A DNA stretch of 64,000 nucleotides from Ptychodera flava (taxonomy: Eukaryota > Hemichordata > Enteropneusta > Ptychoderidae). Of this stretch, positions 1 through 12,239 are shown piece by piece. Under the pieces are notes generated by a model. That model saw only the letters and a program-made list of their open reading frames with translations, was not told the origin of the DNA and did not search any database. How positions within the stretch are numbered: the first letter of the stretch is position 1; each line of letters opens with the position of its first letter. The stretch is taken from assembly GCF_041260155.1 (NCBI RefSeq), contig NW_027248277.1, positions 24,243,322 through 24,307,321 of the forward strand, in the 5' to 3' direction. The position numbers were made by a program, and so were the translations under genes.

Positions 1-28
1 AGCATACCACTTCTAATCGGATATCTAC
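1..28 (-). CDS. STS-like sulfatase copy S1, start of exon 2 (partial)
   Basis: The reverse strand of the first 28 bases encodes the conserved start of sulfatase exon 2 (G-RYPIRSGM), preceded by a proper acceptor (ttatcttacag). It matches the exon 2 starts at 16952, 31030, 37231, 48323 and 61420. The exon continues beyond the left edge of the window. No other second exon lies between here and the same-strand first exon at 12240-12489, so the two most likely belong to one gene (S1) with a 12.2-kb intron. Pairing is inferred from order and strand. Confidence 0.8.
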
Positions 29-2121
29 CTGTAAGATAAACAACATAGCGAAACTATCACAATATAGGCCTTCTTTCACGTTTTAAAGATACTTGCATGT
101 ATTGGAGACGTTATGGAGGAAACTCAATCCTCCAGGTCTATTCCAAATATTAAAACATATAGGTTAACAAATTTCGCATTCATGGACATCCTTTCGCCTG
201 TATATTGACACAATGCAAAACATTGGCCTGGCAAAAGATTGCTATGCGATAAGAAAATCATTTTTATGCGTGCTCATTCTTTTACAGTATTGGAATTTCC
301 GCTTTTGAGTCACTCATCGATCATTTGAACTCATTAAAGTCAAACTGCCGGCAGGGACATAAATGTCTGTTCATATTTGCCTGCTCTTCAAGCGTTTTTT
401 GTATGCTCTAGGCAACTGAAAACAGCTTTTCAGCCAGGTTTAAAGGAGATTGATACCTAGTGCCGGGCTTTTAGATTGTAGCCATTTCTGTCTTTGGACG
501 TCCAATATGAACGTTAGTGTTGTAAGAGCTAGAATGGTTATGTCGTGATGTTGGAGGTGAGTATACGCAAGAGGGTGATCGCTCACGGGAGATGACACAC
601 GTAGATTTTGATGGTAATAAATGAGTGAGGGCAGCAAGCGTATGTTTAATGTGTTACAATATAACCTATGAATAGTGGAAGTGTGATGGTTTGGCCTCGA
701 TGAATCAGTGGTCTTGGCGTTGGTCTCTGCGTTTCCTGTCTGCGATAACCATTAATATGGCAAAAGCATAATCATCCTTTATATTAGGTTTTCACATTCT
801 AAAGATTAACCGTTAGGCCAAGAAAATAAAATGTTTGTTTCTCATCCTAGACATATTTCAAAAATGATGCGGTGACGCGGTTTTTTTACTCTCAATTTTT
901 TTTATTTTTAAATCAACAAGAATACGGAAATATATATAAACAACATACGAATGCACGAAGAGATGAGTGCACTGTAGTGCTGCTTTATTATTTTTGTATG
1001 GCAACAGCTCAGCGGTTTGACTTTTAGTGCACAGCAATGCAGTTTTGACAGCGTAGTAATTATAACAGTGACATATGTGTACAGTTCTGAATGGAATGTT
1101 TGTGTCGATTATTTTGTTTACAGGTCTGTTTTATACAGCACTGTGTTATGCACTATCGTCGCCTATTTTTGCGTTTATTTGTTTGTATTTGATTTCCTCA
1201 TGAGCAGGAAAAAAGGTTGACGCGGGGGTCTGAATTGAAAAGCGCGGGGATGAGAAAAAACTTTATTTTTCTTGGTCTTAAAATCTACAGTTTCTCCGTG
1301 GGCTTCAAACTGGGTTTCGAACAAGCGATAGACTAAAAAAACTTATAAAAGTTCCCTAGCCGGAAATCTGTTCCCGTGGCGCTTTCTATTTATGTAGTTA
1401 GTGTCAGTGATAAATGACTGTGGGTGTGTCAAGTTCAGATCTTTGCGCTCACTGACGAAGGCCAGAAGGCCAAAATAATGAAATCATGTAAGTTTCGCGT
1501 CCACGTGCGCATGGGTCTTCTGAAATTTCTAGGGCTAAAAACACCAAAACTTTCACTCAGAATTTTCTGCCATGAATGATATTCTGTGCCAAAGCCAAGC
1601 CATAACTTCTACTTTGTGACCAAATATTTTGCGGCAGTGATAACTGTACCTAGTAAAAGTATACAGAATTATAGAAAATAGAAAAATTAAACAAATAAAG
1701 AATATTTTTGGAGACAAATTTGTGTGTCTTTATGTGCTTACCGGTATAACTTTCTGAACTTGGAGAGGCTGCAAAACACACACACACGAAAATACTTACT
1801 TTGACCTAAACGCGATTCGTGTACTGTGAACTTAAAGTGTATGTCCCGCATAAATTCAAAGTTATTTTTGCTTAAAATCAACCATGCTATATGATTTTGC
1901 CATCCCTACTTTATCAAATAAATGCATCATCCCGAGAAAACGACGCGATTAAATATTATAAAAATACAATATTTTGTGCGATTTTGAAGTTGACTGCCGT
2001 TCGGCTCGTTTCGGAAATCGCGGGCCTTGCAACCGGAAATGACGTAACTAATTGAACATACGAGCAGCTTGTCCTTAGTAACGGGGACGCTGGACGCTCG
2101 CAATCAGCGCAGTCAAGTTTC
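29..2121. other. Intronic stretch left of the nested genes; no gene seen
   Basis: AT-rich sequence between the S1 exon 2 acceptor and the THAP gene start. Short open frames (for example 440-637 and 1017-1220) show no recognisable domain. A short (AC)n run is at about 1778-1788. The last 100 bases before 2122 are less AT-rich and would hold the 5' UTR and promoter of the THAP gene, but I see no clear TATA box. I could not find an unambiguous transposon end here. Confidence 0.5.
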
Positions 2122-3806
2122 ATGATGGTGAAAAGATGTGTTGTCGGTGGCTGTAGCAATAGCAGCGATGGCTGTTTTAGCATGCATAACTTCCCTCGTG
2201 ATAAAATAATGAGTGCAAAATGGGATAGGTTTGTCAAATTGACAAGGAAAGATTGGAAAAGGGGTATTCCGACAAGCAATATATGCGGTGCCCACTTTCG
2301 AGTGCCTGATGACTTCGTTGGATACGCACAATGGCAAGCTGGGTACAAGAGTAGGCTGGATTTAGTTCCAGGGGCCATTCCATCAATTATACGACCGCAA
2401 TGCCTTATCGATGCGACAGGAACCCCTCTTGCGACGCCCAGTGTCAAAAGGAAGCGGTCACCGGTGCCACCATCTGCTTCGCCAAGAGTGACAGTGACAA
2501 GGCGCGACAGACCGGGAAGAAAACTGTTCATATCGAGGGTAGGTAAACAATACAATGATGCCATAGATACTATACGTATATGCAATTGAACGGATAAAAC
2601 CTATTTTTAATTGTAAATAAAAGAAATACGAGTGCTTGAACTGTTATATGTGTGACACTATGGTAAACAGATGTCGAACTTTTTCACTGGCTGTCACTCA
2701 GTAATTTGTAAAACTGAACGTAAGAACGATAGGCTTCTACTATAGGATAGAGAGGTGGACGGTACCGCTGCTGACACAACGAGTCAACATACAGGTATAC
2801 CAACGACAAAGCAGTCGGAAAGCGTTACCATATGCCCTCATTTTGCCAAAGAAAGTGTCTTCCCTTAATGTTCTCACTTTCTTGATAATTTCGTAGTTAT
2901 CAATCGATGAACACCGTGCTTATAGCAGACATGTATTATGAAACTGCATCGGTCTTTCTTAGTTACGGAACAGAAGAAGTGACCACGGTCGTAGCCCCCT
3001 CGACAGATATGCCTCCGGATATTTAACCTTAATATTGCATAAAGAAATTTGCTTGACAAGAAGTCTTGTCTTTTGCAATGTAAAGATTGTTGAAATCGAT
3101 TAGGTTTGTGATGTTTTTCTCAAAAGCTAGCGGCGAGCAAACTACAATTTACAGGCACTAATGTTTTGGCGCCAACGAAGTGTCAAATGACGTCAAACTT
3201 ATATTGTCATCGATTAATGATTATGAAACCTGCAAACATCATTGCGTTATTTTAACTGTTTCTCACAGATTCTAAACGACGCAGTTTACGTCGAAAAGGA
3301 ACGTACCGACGACAATGACGAGTCACATGAGTCACAGCGTGCAAGTACGTCAAATTGTGATGTCTTACAGACCAAGTTACCCGGCGGCACTGAGCCAACG
3401 ACTGAAAGTTTAGAGTTAGACACCTGTGTCAGCTGTGATGCTGTACAGAGTGGACCTGAGTGCATCAACAACTCGGCGGTACCAGTAATAAAAAGTGTAC
3501 AAACAACAGGAACTCAAGTGACAATGAGAACGAAAAGCCGAACTAAAGGTAGGAATTTCTGAATGCTGCCTTCAGATTTCTGTAGTTGGAGTGACACCGC
3601 GTCTGTAGTAACCATTGAATTTCCTTAATACACGGGGGCACAGGAAACAAACAAGCAAACAAATAAATAAATAAACACAAATAAACAAAAATACAAACAA
3701 GCATACAAATACATAATAAATAATAAACAGAAAAACAAACTAACAAATGTATACACAAATGCACACACACACACACATATATATATATGTATATATATAC
3801 ATATAC

Positions 3807-3876
<70 letters not shown>

Positions 3877-4183
3877 TGTGTGTGTGTGCTAGTGTAAGAG
3901 ACAACAGCATATTGAAAGAAGATTGAAACGATTGACTCAAGCTCATGCAACATATTCAAAATGTGATTGCAGTACCACTACTCCTATACTTCCCAACGAA
4001 TGTGACTTACATAACCAGCAACGTCTCTACATGAGCAGCCATTAAGTCACATCCATTTGGGAAGTATAGGAGTAGTGCAGTGGTACTGCTGTCGCATGTT
4101 GAATATGTTGCATGAGCTGTTCAGTCAATCATTTCAATCTTTTTTCAATATGCTGTTGTCTCTTACACTAGCACACACACACA

Positions 4184-4270
<87 letters not shown>

Positions 4271-7200
4271 AAAAGTAATATCTGTTACTGAGGCTGATCT
4301 TTTTTTGCATAATTATTGTGAGGCTTACACAACGTACTTTCGGAGCTACTATATGATTAAAAGTAAATAAAACGCTGCACTTGATATCATAATTTGCTTG
4401 ACTGTAGTCCGTCTGAGCTCTGGTTTGCGGCAGATATGGTATCTGCTTCAATTGCCTGAAATTCAAGCATAGTGACGTGGTCCCGGTATCTTGAATTTTT
4501 GATCAGTGAAACTAATGTGTTACGAGATAATGCAAAATGCAAAATTTGATTGACAGCTGCTTGTTGTCCCCAAAATGAACAAAATGTCCCCCAAAATAAA
4601 TGGTAGTGGGATACAGTATCTCCTGATCTAAAATTCCTGGCCGCAACACTGATATATATATATGTGTGTGTGTACATTTGTTTATTTGTTTGTATATTTG
4701 TCATTTATTCAATGTTCTATGATATTGTATGTTTGTTTATCTATTTGTTTTTCTGTGTTTATTACTATTTAAGTAATTGTATGCTTGTTTGTATGTTTAT
4801 TTTTTTTATTTGTTTGTTTCCTGGGCCCCCTGTGATCATTAATAGGGAGTGTTCAGAATTTACTTCCAAGGGGGCCTGGGTGATTTTAAGGGAGGGGGAA
4901 CCACCCATTTTCCCCAGTGGCAATTGGACTGAGCAGACAAAAAGACCACAATCTTTTAGGGGGAATTTAAGGAAAACGAGATATCAATTCAATATTTGCC
5001 CTGAAGTCCTGATCTAAGAAAACCATAGTAGCTATAGCTACCATGCAGGGTGTCAGATCACAGTTCCGTCATTGTATTTAAACTCTTTTAGCTAAAAAAT
5101 TTGGTAATACAGGTTGTTTCATATATCTACTGCTGCGCAGTATCTTGTTTTTCTCCCTGATGCGTCATTAACTGCCCAGTATTTAGCATGTCAACATGGA
5201 CCATCCGGTGAACAGTAACTTCATGCAAGGTTTTTATAATGGAAATACATGTAGAGGATACTTAAGAATGAAGAGTGTAATGAAATATTTTTTCTCACCA
5301 TGGCTACTGTTTTCTTTGAACAGGTCAAATTTGCATTAAGGTTATGTATGGAGCTCAAAGTCATGGGAATGGATGATTGAATGATTGAATGTAAATTATC
5401 TCACAACATATATTGGTAACACCCATTTAAAAAAAACACCAGGAAAATAGAAAATCCTCCGGCCTTTCCAAAAAGTCAATTCTGAACACATCCATGAATT
5501 TAATTGTACAAACCAATAATTTCACCACATCATATCATGATGAATATGAAATATGAGAAATATATAGTTCAGATGTGATGTGCTTATCACCGAGGAGCAA
5601 ATGAAGCAAATATTATGAAAAATGAAGCTCTGTAAAAATGCATTAATTCAGAATTTAGGATTCTTAATATCTATAAGTGAGGTGTTTAAGTTCAATTGAA
5701 AAATGGAATAATAAAAGATATTTTCTACGGGTAGTGTAAAAAGCCCATAATACAGTTCATTTTATTTTTCTAGGAGTCACTGTGAAACCAGAAACCCACC
5801 ATATTGGCATACAGTGCAACTTGATTGATGCCAGACTGCTTGTGAATGAAGTTGGTTTGTCACAGTATCCAGATGATGATGATGGTGAAGATGATGATGA
5901 TGATGGTGAAGATGATGATGATGAAGATCAAGATGAAGATGTAGATGATGATGATGATGGTGATGGTGATGATGATTTTGTCTCCTACCAAAGTGACCTT
6001 TCTAATCAATACTTACCTCAAAACATGTGAGTACTTATCAAGCAATTTAATATGTAACAATACTTTGATTTCAATATTCTCGTTGTTATCATAAATGGAA
6101 TGAAATATTTCTCTAGGAGAAATAAAATACATTGTTGAATGGACCAGAGCTTTGCTTGGCCCTTGTTGGTTAGGGAAAGGACTTCTCTGAAATATGTCAG
6201 TCATTTGACATATATTATGATATCGCAAAGTTGTTAAAATTACTACATTATTTGATCTGACTCATTTTTACATCATTCTAATTGCAGACAATCATCAGCA
6301 CAAGATGATCCACTTAACAATGCCAATGCTAATCAACCGCACAGAGAAGAAAAATTTCTAGTTTTTCGAACAGAGTTATTAGCACTGTTTGACCACTGCC
6401 CTCAGTGTAATGGACCAACTCATGGTGATATTTCTAAGAGGGTTGGTAGTCTGATCCATGTCACCCAAAAGTGTGGTAAGTGCGGACACATCCGTACTTG
6501 GATTAGCCAGCCGTATTTGGGAAAGATGCCTGCTGGTAATCTGCTCACTATCCGCAGCAATTTTATTTTCCGGATCCATGGTTACACAAAGCCTGAGATT
6601 ATTTGACTTCATGAATATGCTCTGTATCAGACGAACTTCCTTTTATCGACACCAGAAAAATTATCTCCAGCCAACAATAATGAAAGTATGGAGGGACGAG
6701 CAGACAACCATGATCAATCAGCTTGCTGACATGGAGGGAGGACTCATCCTAGCAGGCGATGGACGGTGTGATAGTCCTGGTCACTGTGCAAAATATGGAT
6801 CTTTCAGCGTCGTTGAGCAGAGGTTGAACAAAGTACTGGATATACAGCTGTACAGGTGACATTGCAGAGTTATTTTCCAAATTCACAGCACACACATTGC
6901 AGACCATTCTCTTTACAGCTACACCTGATCAGTGTTTTTTCATATTGCCCACATTAGCCTGTACTCTTTCAGTGAACACAATAGTCGTGTCATATTGTAT
7001 ATTAACCATGTAGTTTTGCTGTTTCAGAGTAATGAGGTTCCCAACAGTTCCTGGTGTGAGCATGAAGGTCTAAGACGGACAATAGCATTTTTTGAAGACT
7101 GGGGCCTGGATGTATCAACTATTATCAGTGACAGACATCGCCAAAATGCCAAATGGATTAGGGAACAAATGCCCAACACAGATCATTATTTTGATGTGTG

Positions 7201-9158
7201 GCATGTTGCTAAAGGTCAGAGCAAGCTTTGGCTTCATTAAATTGTATGCTTGTGAGGCATGTGAAAGGTCAAACATATCCAATGTACATGTATGAGACTA
7301 CATAAAGTACACATGTAACATATTTAGTACAGTCACTGCAGAAAAATAAATTGTGATATTGTAGCAATATCAAGCAATGTTATTAGGTTTATGACAAAAA
7401 GTCAAGTTTATATGCATATTATGATCTACAGGTTAGATGGAAACAAACTTTCTGTTCCACTCATTGGAATGTTGTGCAATGTTTTCTAACATTTACAGGA
7501 ATCAGTCGAAAAATTGAATCCCTTGGGAGCCAAAAAGACTGCTCAGATTTAAAAGCATGGAAACAGTCTATCATCAATCATCTTTACTGGTCAGCTGCTT
7601 CAACTCCGGACAATAGGGGAGAAGTGATAGTGGCCAAGTGGTGTTCTGTCATAGGTCATATACAGAATACTCATACCAATCATCCAGACCCTCTGTTCAC
7701 TGACTGTGCCCATGGACCACTTGAGGGAGAGGAGAGAAACAGGTTATGGATTCAACCAAGTTAGTATTTGCATTAAAAGAATAGTGGAAATTTACATTTG
7801 TAATTAGCCATTTGATAACACCAAAAATTCATGTGCTTGAGTTTAGTCACTGTATAGTCTGATCACTAAGAAAGTATTAAACTGCATGCTAACATTCTCT
7901 GTTGCCTTAGCTGCTGTTCATTTTCAATTCAGTTCTGAATTCAGCCATGTACAGCCAGGCTGCTATTCAAATAATGTTGCTGCATTTGCTTTATTCAGGT
8001 ATAGTTGGCTCATGACCATATTAGTTTTTATTATCAAAAGGTGCCAGCTGACTCTTGATACTAGCAGGGTTTGTGTAATTGAGCAAATAAATTTAGGCAT
8101 GTGACGACTTTAATTTCCAGATAGTAGAGCTGCAGTTAAGTTGGAGAATCTCCTAACATCAAAGGCTTTGCTTAAAGACATTGGGAAGCTATCGGCTCAC
8201 TATCAAACATCCAGTCTTGAAGCTTTTCACAGCCTTCTGCTTCATTTTGCACCAAAACACACTGCCTTCTCAAACTTGGGAATGCAAAGCAGGTCAGTAG
8301 TTTCTCAGAAAAGATTAGCTACATAGAAAGTTTTGAGTATAAGTTTACACACTACAATGAACATACCACCATCCAGTTGTCTCACAGTGTGATTCAAGGC
8401 GGAAACTGTGTAATTATCACTAATTCAGTAGATACGGTACCTTAATTAGCAATAATATGTCATTACATGCCTTACAGGCAGCTATTCAGTTACACCATTG
8501 TAGTAGATTCACTTTAACAAGAAATATGTAATTCTCTTTAACTTGCAGGCTGATACTGGCAGGGCTTCACTACAATGAAAATAGTGCCAGACCTCAAGCA
8601 GTCAATAGTGAAGGCCAGATGAGGTATTCCATTGTCTTCCCAAAGTACAAAAAAGGAGATTACACTGTACGTCCGATAAAGATAAAACCAAGCTATTGTA
8701 AGTCAAATTTTCTCACTCATTAAATGAAAATGATTCAAGTCAAGACAAATGTGCCACTCTTCAAAAAGAAAGTATTCCAATCAAAAATGATATAATTTCT
8801 TGCCACTAGTGCTGTAACTCAAACCAAATGTGAAAACTTTGTATTGGCCTTGATAATGCACAAAATATATGGTTTTTTTTGTACATCTATAATCACAAGT
8901 ATTCCATGAAATATCCAGAAAGTCACGGTGTTGCAGCATATTAATATTCTAATTGTGCTGCATATTCCGTTTACAGTATACATCCAGAAACTCATGGAAA
9001 CACTGTTTAACGACTATCTACAACATCGAAGACTGATGAAACAGATGAGTGAGCAGCTCAGTGAAAACCTTCCAGGTCCCATGTCATCTAGGATGGAACA
9101 TCCAGACAAGGATGAAGCGATAGATTCCTTTGTCAGCCGCTTCAATGCAGTGGTCTGA
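2122..9158 (+). CDS. THAP-domain DDE transposase-like gene (Kolobok-like), nine exons
   Basis: Exons by splice signals and homology: 2122-2538, 3269-3548, 5774-6026, 6288-6855, 7030-7214, 7499-7759, 8121-8292, 8549-8697 and 8977-9158, about 820 codons. Residues 1-90 form a THAP zinc finger: C5-x4-C10, a FPRD segment, a conserved Trp, C-x2-H (CGAHF) and an LVPGAIP box. Exon 3 encodes a Asp/Glu tract. Exon 4 has two CxxC pairs (CPQC, CGKC), then a DDE-type core: [29 protein letters not shown] and, in exon 7, LEAFHSLLL. Exons 8-9 give a basic C-terminus. The family looks like the THAP-bearing Kolobok type, known to insert at TTAA; P-element or ISL2EU kin are alternatives. One extra base near 6545 shifts frame between AGNLL and [10 protein letters not shown], so the copy is broken, mis-sequenced, or polymorphic. 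Introns are not repetitive except a foldback in intron 2. It lies antisense in the S1 intron. Confidence 0.8.
3617..4852. repeat. Large foldback (inverted repeat) with (AT)n arrays, in THAP gene intron 2
   Basis: An inner pair of arms (about 3875-4012 and 4041-4188) is nearly perfectly complementary around a loop of about 28 bases. Both arms are bordered outward by (AT)n arrays (about 3776-3874 and 4187-4266). An outer pair, rich in AAACAAAC/GTTTGTTT, pairs 3625-3780 with about 4655-4840. A unique 4267-4650 segment makes the right side longer. The arrangement looks like a foldback element sitting within the intron between 3549 and 5773. Confidence 0.7.
5871..5983 (+). repeat. GAT/GAA trinucleotide repeat encoding an acidic tract
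   Basis: Within exon 3 of the THAP gene, repeated GAT with interspersed GGT and GAA codons encodes runs of Asp broken by Gly and Glu. Such a tract is prone to length change by slippage. Flanking coding sequence is not repetitive. Confidence 0.85.
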
Positions 9159-9731
9159 GGAGAAGCTTTGTTAGAATGAAGGGAGGAACGTCATAAGTTA
9201 TATGAATATACAGAGAAAGTTTAAAATTCTAAAAAATTGACTGACAAGTTTTATTGACATATGTGTATCCATGAAGCATAACTCCGCATGCCACTTTGTA
9301 TAGTGCAAAAGTTTTCATGTAGTTTGCTTTTTCAAAATAATTTTTTTATACTGTTGCTAAAAGTTCAATATACACAGACGAATGAGTAAATATGATCTTG
9401 TTACAAAATATCTAGAATCCAGCTATTTTCAGAATTGTGGTTCAGTATTTAACTGGTAACTGTTCTTTTTATACCTACATGATTTTGTGAGTACAGAGAA
9501 ATTAAAAACAATTGTCACAATGGGACTTACTTAGGAATGTACAACATGACCCATACTTAGGAATGTGCAACATGACCCATAATGCAACATTAATTTGTGT
9601 GGCATTGTTGCGAGACTGATTGGGACAAAAATAAAGGAGCTGACAAATTACAACACAGAGATTTGTGAGTTTCAAATCACTTTATATTCTCAAATTTAGA
9701 ATTAAATAAATTACAGTATACATGAAATCAA
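9159..9731. other. Short intergenic space between convergent 3' ends
   Basis: This 570-bp gap holds the 3' UTRs of the THAP gene (from the left) and the P2X7-like gene (from the right). An AATAAA at 9630-9635 on the plus strand is a possible polyadenylation signal for the THAP gene. At about 9530-9582 a 26-base unit containing AACATGACCCATA is tandemly duplicated. No coding signal was seen. Confidence 0.5.
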
Positions 9732-11399
9732 TCAATCTGATACTTCCTGGAGTGGACTGACAAATTGAAAATTCTTATATGTTCCATCAGATGATGGAAA
9801 ATGTTCTCGTATCTTTGATATAACGCATGACGGAAGTGGAACACGTACATGTCTACCCAGCCATCCCCAACTCCATCTGACAAACTGCCGATAGGCTATG
9901 TATCTGTCTCTCCAGAGAAAATAAAGGAAAATATTAAGTTTAAGTCATTTGTTGAAATTCTGTAAATTATTAATGTGTTTTTAATGACAAAAACATGGCT
10001 GATGAAGTAAACATGCAAAGAAATCAGAATAACCTGAAAGAGAAAGTACATGTATTGTAAAAATTATGGTAGTATACAATGCACACTCACTCATTTTGTT
10101 GAAACTGCCTCATTTCCCATACTCCTGTCTGTACTGATAGTACGCCGTCTCGAGCACCCATCTATCCAAACAAACCGATGCAAAACCGGGATGGAGTGTT
10201 ATGCAGGAACATTGCTGTTCTGACTCAATCACATAATGCTCAACCTTCTCCCATACCCTGTCCTCTTCATGACAACAGTGACTGATCTCCACCTGTGTCA
10301 TCACACTGCAACATGAACACCTGCACCTGCAATATAAAAAACTAATTTCAACGACTTTGAGCAATATGAGCAATGATTGTATTGTCTCTACCACAAGTTC
10401 AACAAGCAACCTGTTTAGACATGGATGATTTCATAGGTAAGAAGGTGATATACCCAGATCATTGACAATGACAGTTGTGACCATGATGTAGTTTTGACAC
10501 TGTAAACACATGACAGCAGATCTCAAAAGGGATCAACAAAAAACACCTTATGATATAAAAGGTCATTTCAAGAGAGCATTTGCTCAATGGCACAAGGAAA
10601 CGCAGGCAGTTACAGAGTTTTTGACTTCCTACCATTGAACTAAAGTGTCGTGTCAACCCCATGATTGTTATGCGGCTAATCACTCTGACCTTGACATTTA
10701 CACAGAGCTCAAGCGATATTCTGAGACGAATGGCGTTGTCAGTGAATGCTCTGGTGGGGCGTTGAAAACGAATTCTCAGACAGTGATTGCCAGAAAAAAA
10801 ATCAGTCTGTATCTCTAGTGCTCCACTCTTGTATTTGACAGGCACGGCCAGGATGCCCTGTTGCATGTTGTTGGATATCACAATCCCGGTATGGTATGGC
10901 TATACGTATTGTATGTATTATCAGGCCCACGGAGAAGTGAAGAGAAACTACAAACTTTAGTACTTCTTGCTTAATTTTACTGTTATTATGCGGTTAATAA
11001 ACTGTTCACAAAGACGCACAGTATCTTGTCAAAAACTTGAGAAACTTTAGTTACTTACCAATCAGTGCTACCTACTCGCCCTGCATGGTCAACATTGACG
11101 CTCAAGTCCTCCTGCTCCTGTTCTCGTTCCTGTTTAGGTGCGGATGGTTCAAATCTATAGGGTTGTAAACCCTGGACATCACCTATAAAGTGCTGTCCGC
11201 CGTCTTCTTCATTGACGTGGGCATTCTCAGTCACACTGACTTCCCTCAAGCAGTCATCACTATCATCATAGTCATACGGAGCATTGTCGCTCGAACAAGT
11301 GGCCATCATGGGTTCAATAAGTGACATCACAGCTACTTGCGCCTGAAAACGAGGCGAGCTCGGCAATTTCCGGAAAATGTGGCGATGATCGTACAGCAA
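9732..11399 (-). CDS. P2X7 C-terminal-like (cysteine-rich zinc module) protein, three exons
   Basis: Exons on the reverse strand: 11399-11059 (start could also be Met at 11327), 10326-10091 and 9909-9732. Exon 1 encodes an acidic linker and the family hallmark PYRFEP followed by GRVGSTDW. The phase junction completes Trp and runs into a Cys cluster (WCRCSCC, CC, CSCITLHPGF, VCLDRWVLETAYYQYRQ). Exon 3 encodes AYRQFVRWSWGWLGRHVR and PLPSCVISKIREHFPSSDG, ending at TGA 9732-9734. This is the layout of the zinc-binding ballast domain of vertebrate P2X7 and of stand-alone invertebrate proteins annotated P2X7-like; no channel domain is present. A stop follows YGK in exon 2, while the family sequence (MRQFQQNED) resumes in another frame just after it, so one base appears lost near 10110. 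Function unknown. It faces the THAP gene tail to tail. Confidence 0.75.
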
Positions 11400-12239
11400 A
11401 CGTTAAACTTTAGCGCGTTTTCGTCAAAATAACACGATATAACAATCACGATACCGCTCAAAATTGATTGATCCTGTGTAAAAATATTTGTTTTCTCAAT
11501 GACAGTTTCGATTACAACCAGAGCTAACGTATAGGCCTGAAATTAAACGAAAAAAGCCTCAAACATGGCGGGACTTACACTTTAATCTTAGTAACTACGG
11601 CTCGTGTCATAACATGCAAGTACAATATACGCGTAGTTCACGCGACTTTGTGGATTTTCGAGCCGCCTTCGAACCTTGGTTCTTAAAGAACGCAGTTTTT
11701 CTTTCGGACAACACTACACAAAAGTGCCACCGTGGTAGCAGTTGAAGCACATAACGTATGACCCCTCCTCCTCTCCATTCCCCTTCCCTCATGGACTTTT
11801 GACCTTGCCACATCACAAAGTTTCTGGAAGTCATTCAATGTGAATAAGAAAAGCAATTCGGTAAAAATTCAAGTCCCCGTCGACCTAACAATCATAACAC
11901 AAATAATTTATTGATTAATTGAGAACTGCATACTGTGTTCTGTCATGAATTTTCATGAGATAATTTAAGAGAGACTTCTATTGGTTCTTAGTAGTATTGG
12001 AAGCGCGACAGATTAATATTCACCTTGTGTACGAATCATGTGATTGCACGAAATACTTTGTCATTACGTCGATGAAGCATTGTCTTTCACTTTATATGTA
12101 CAGATTGCTGTACCCACAGGAATATATTTTATCTACCAAACATTACAAACATTTTGTGCTACCGTTGGCAAATTCAAGAAAGATCACCGTATGCTTTTTA
12201 CTGATATTATGAATCAATGAGTTATATGAAATCACGTAC
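11400..12239. other. 5' region of the P2X7-like gene and distal S1 intron
   Basis: No gene recognised. The part near 11400-11650 should hold the promoter of the P2X7-like gene. A possible acceptor (tcgttttcag, reverse strand) lies just upstream of Met 11327, so an additional 5' exon could exist. The final part leads to the donor of S1 exon 1. The open frame at 11607-11834 on the reverse strand has no recognisable content. Confidence 0.4.

Larger units (their letters stand above)
29..12239 (-). other. Intron 1 of sulfatase S1, hosting two nested genes
   Basis: The interval between the donor after exon 1 (AACAG/GTACGT, reverse strand, 12234-12239) and the acceptor at 29-32 is about 12.2 kb. 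The same intron is about 3.4 kb in S2, 2.0 kb in S3, 5.0 kb in S4 and 6.0 kb in S5. Most of the excess is a THAP/DDE transposase-like gene on the opposite strand and a P2X7-C-terminal-like gene on the same strand as S1. The MITE found just upstream of exon 2 in S2, S3 and S4 is absent here. Confidence 0.7.

Noticed and set aside
1956-2585. 209-codon reverse frame opposite THAP exon 1
   Set aside because: It is the shadow of the THAP exon; the plus-strand frame has the zinc ligands, a proper donor and homology to the family.
3543-3959. Open frames encoding long Tyr-Ile runs (also at 37444, 39743, 48371, 62555)
   Set aside because: They are translations of (AT)n microsatellites.
10459-10881. 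140-codon frame on the reverse strand
   Set aside because: It sits inside the first intron of the P2X7-like gene with good splice sites on both sides and has no recognisable content.
2000-12000. Definite terminal inverted repeats around the THAP/P2X7-like pair
   Set aside because: By eye I could not match ends on the two sides; the shared CTTAGTAAC at about 2075 and 11588 is a direct, not inverted, and too short match.
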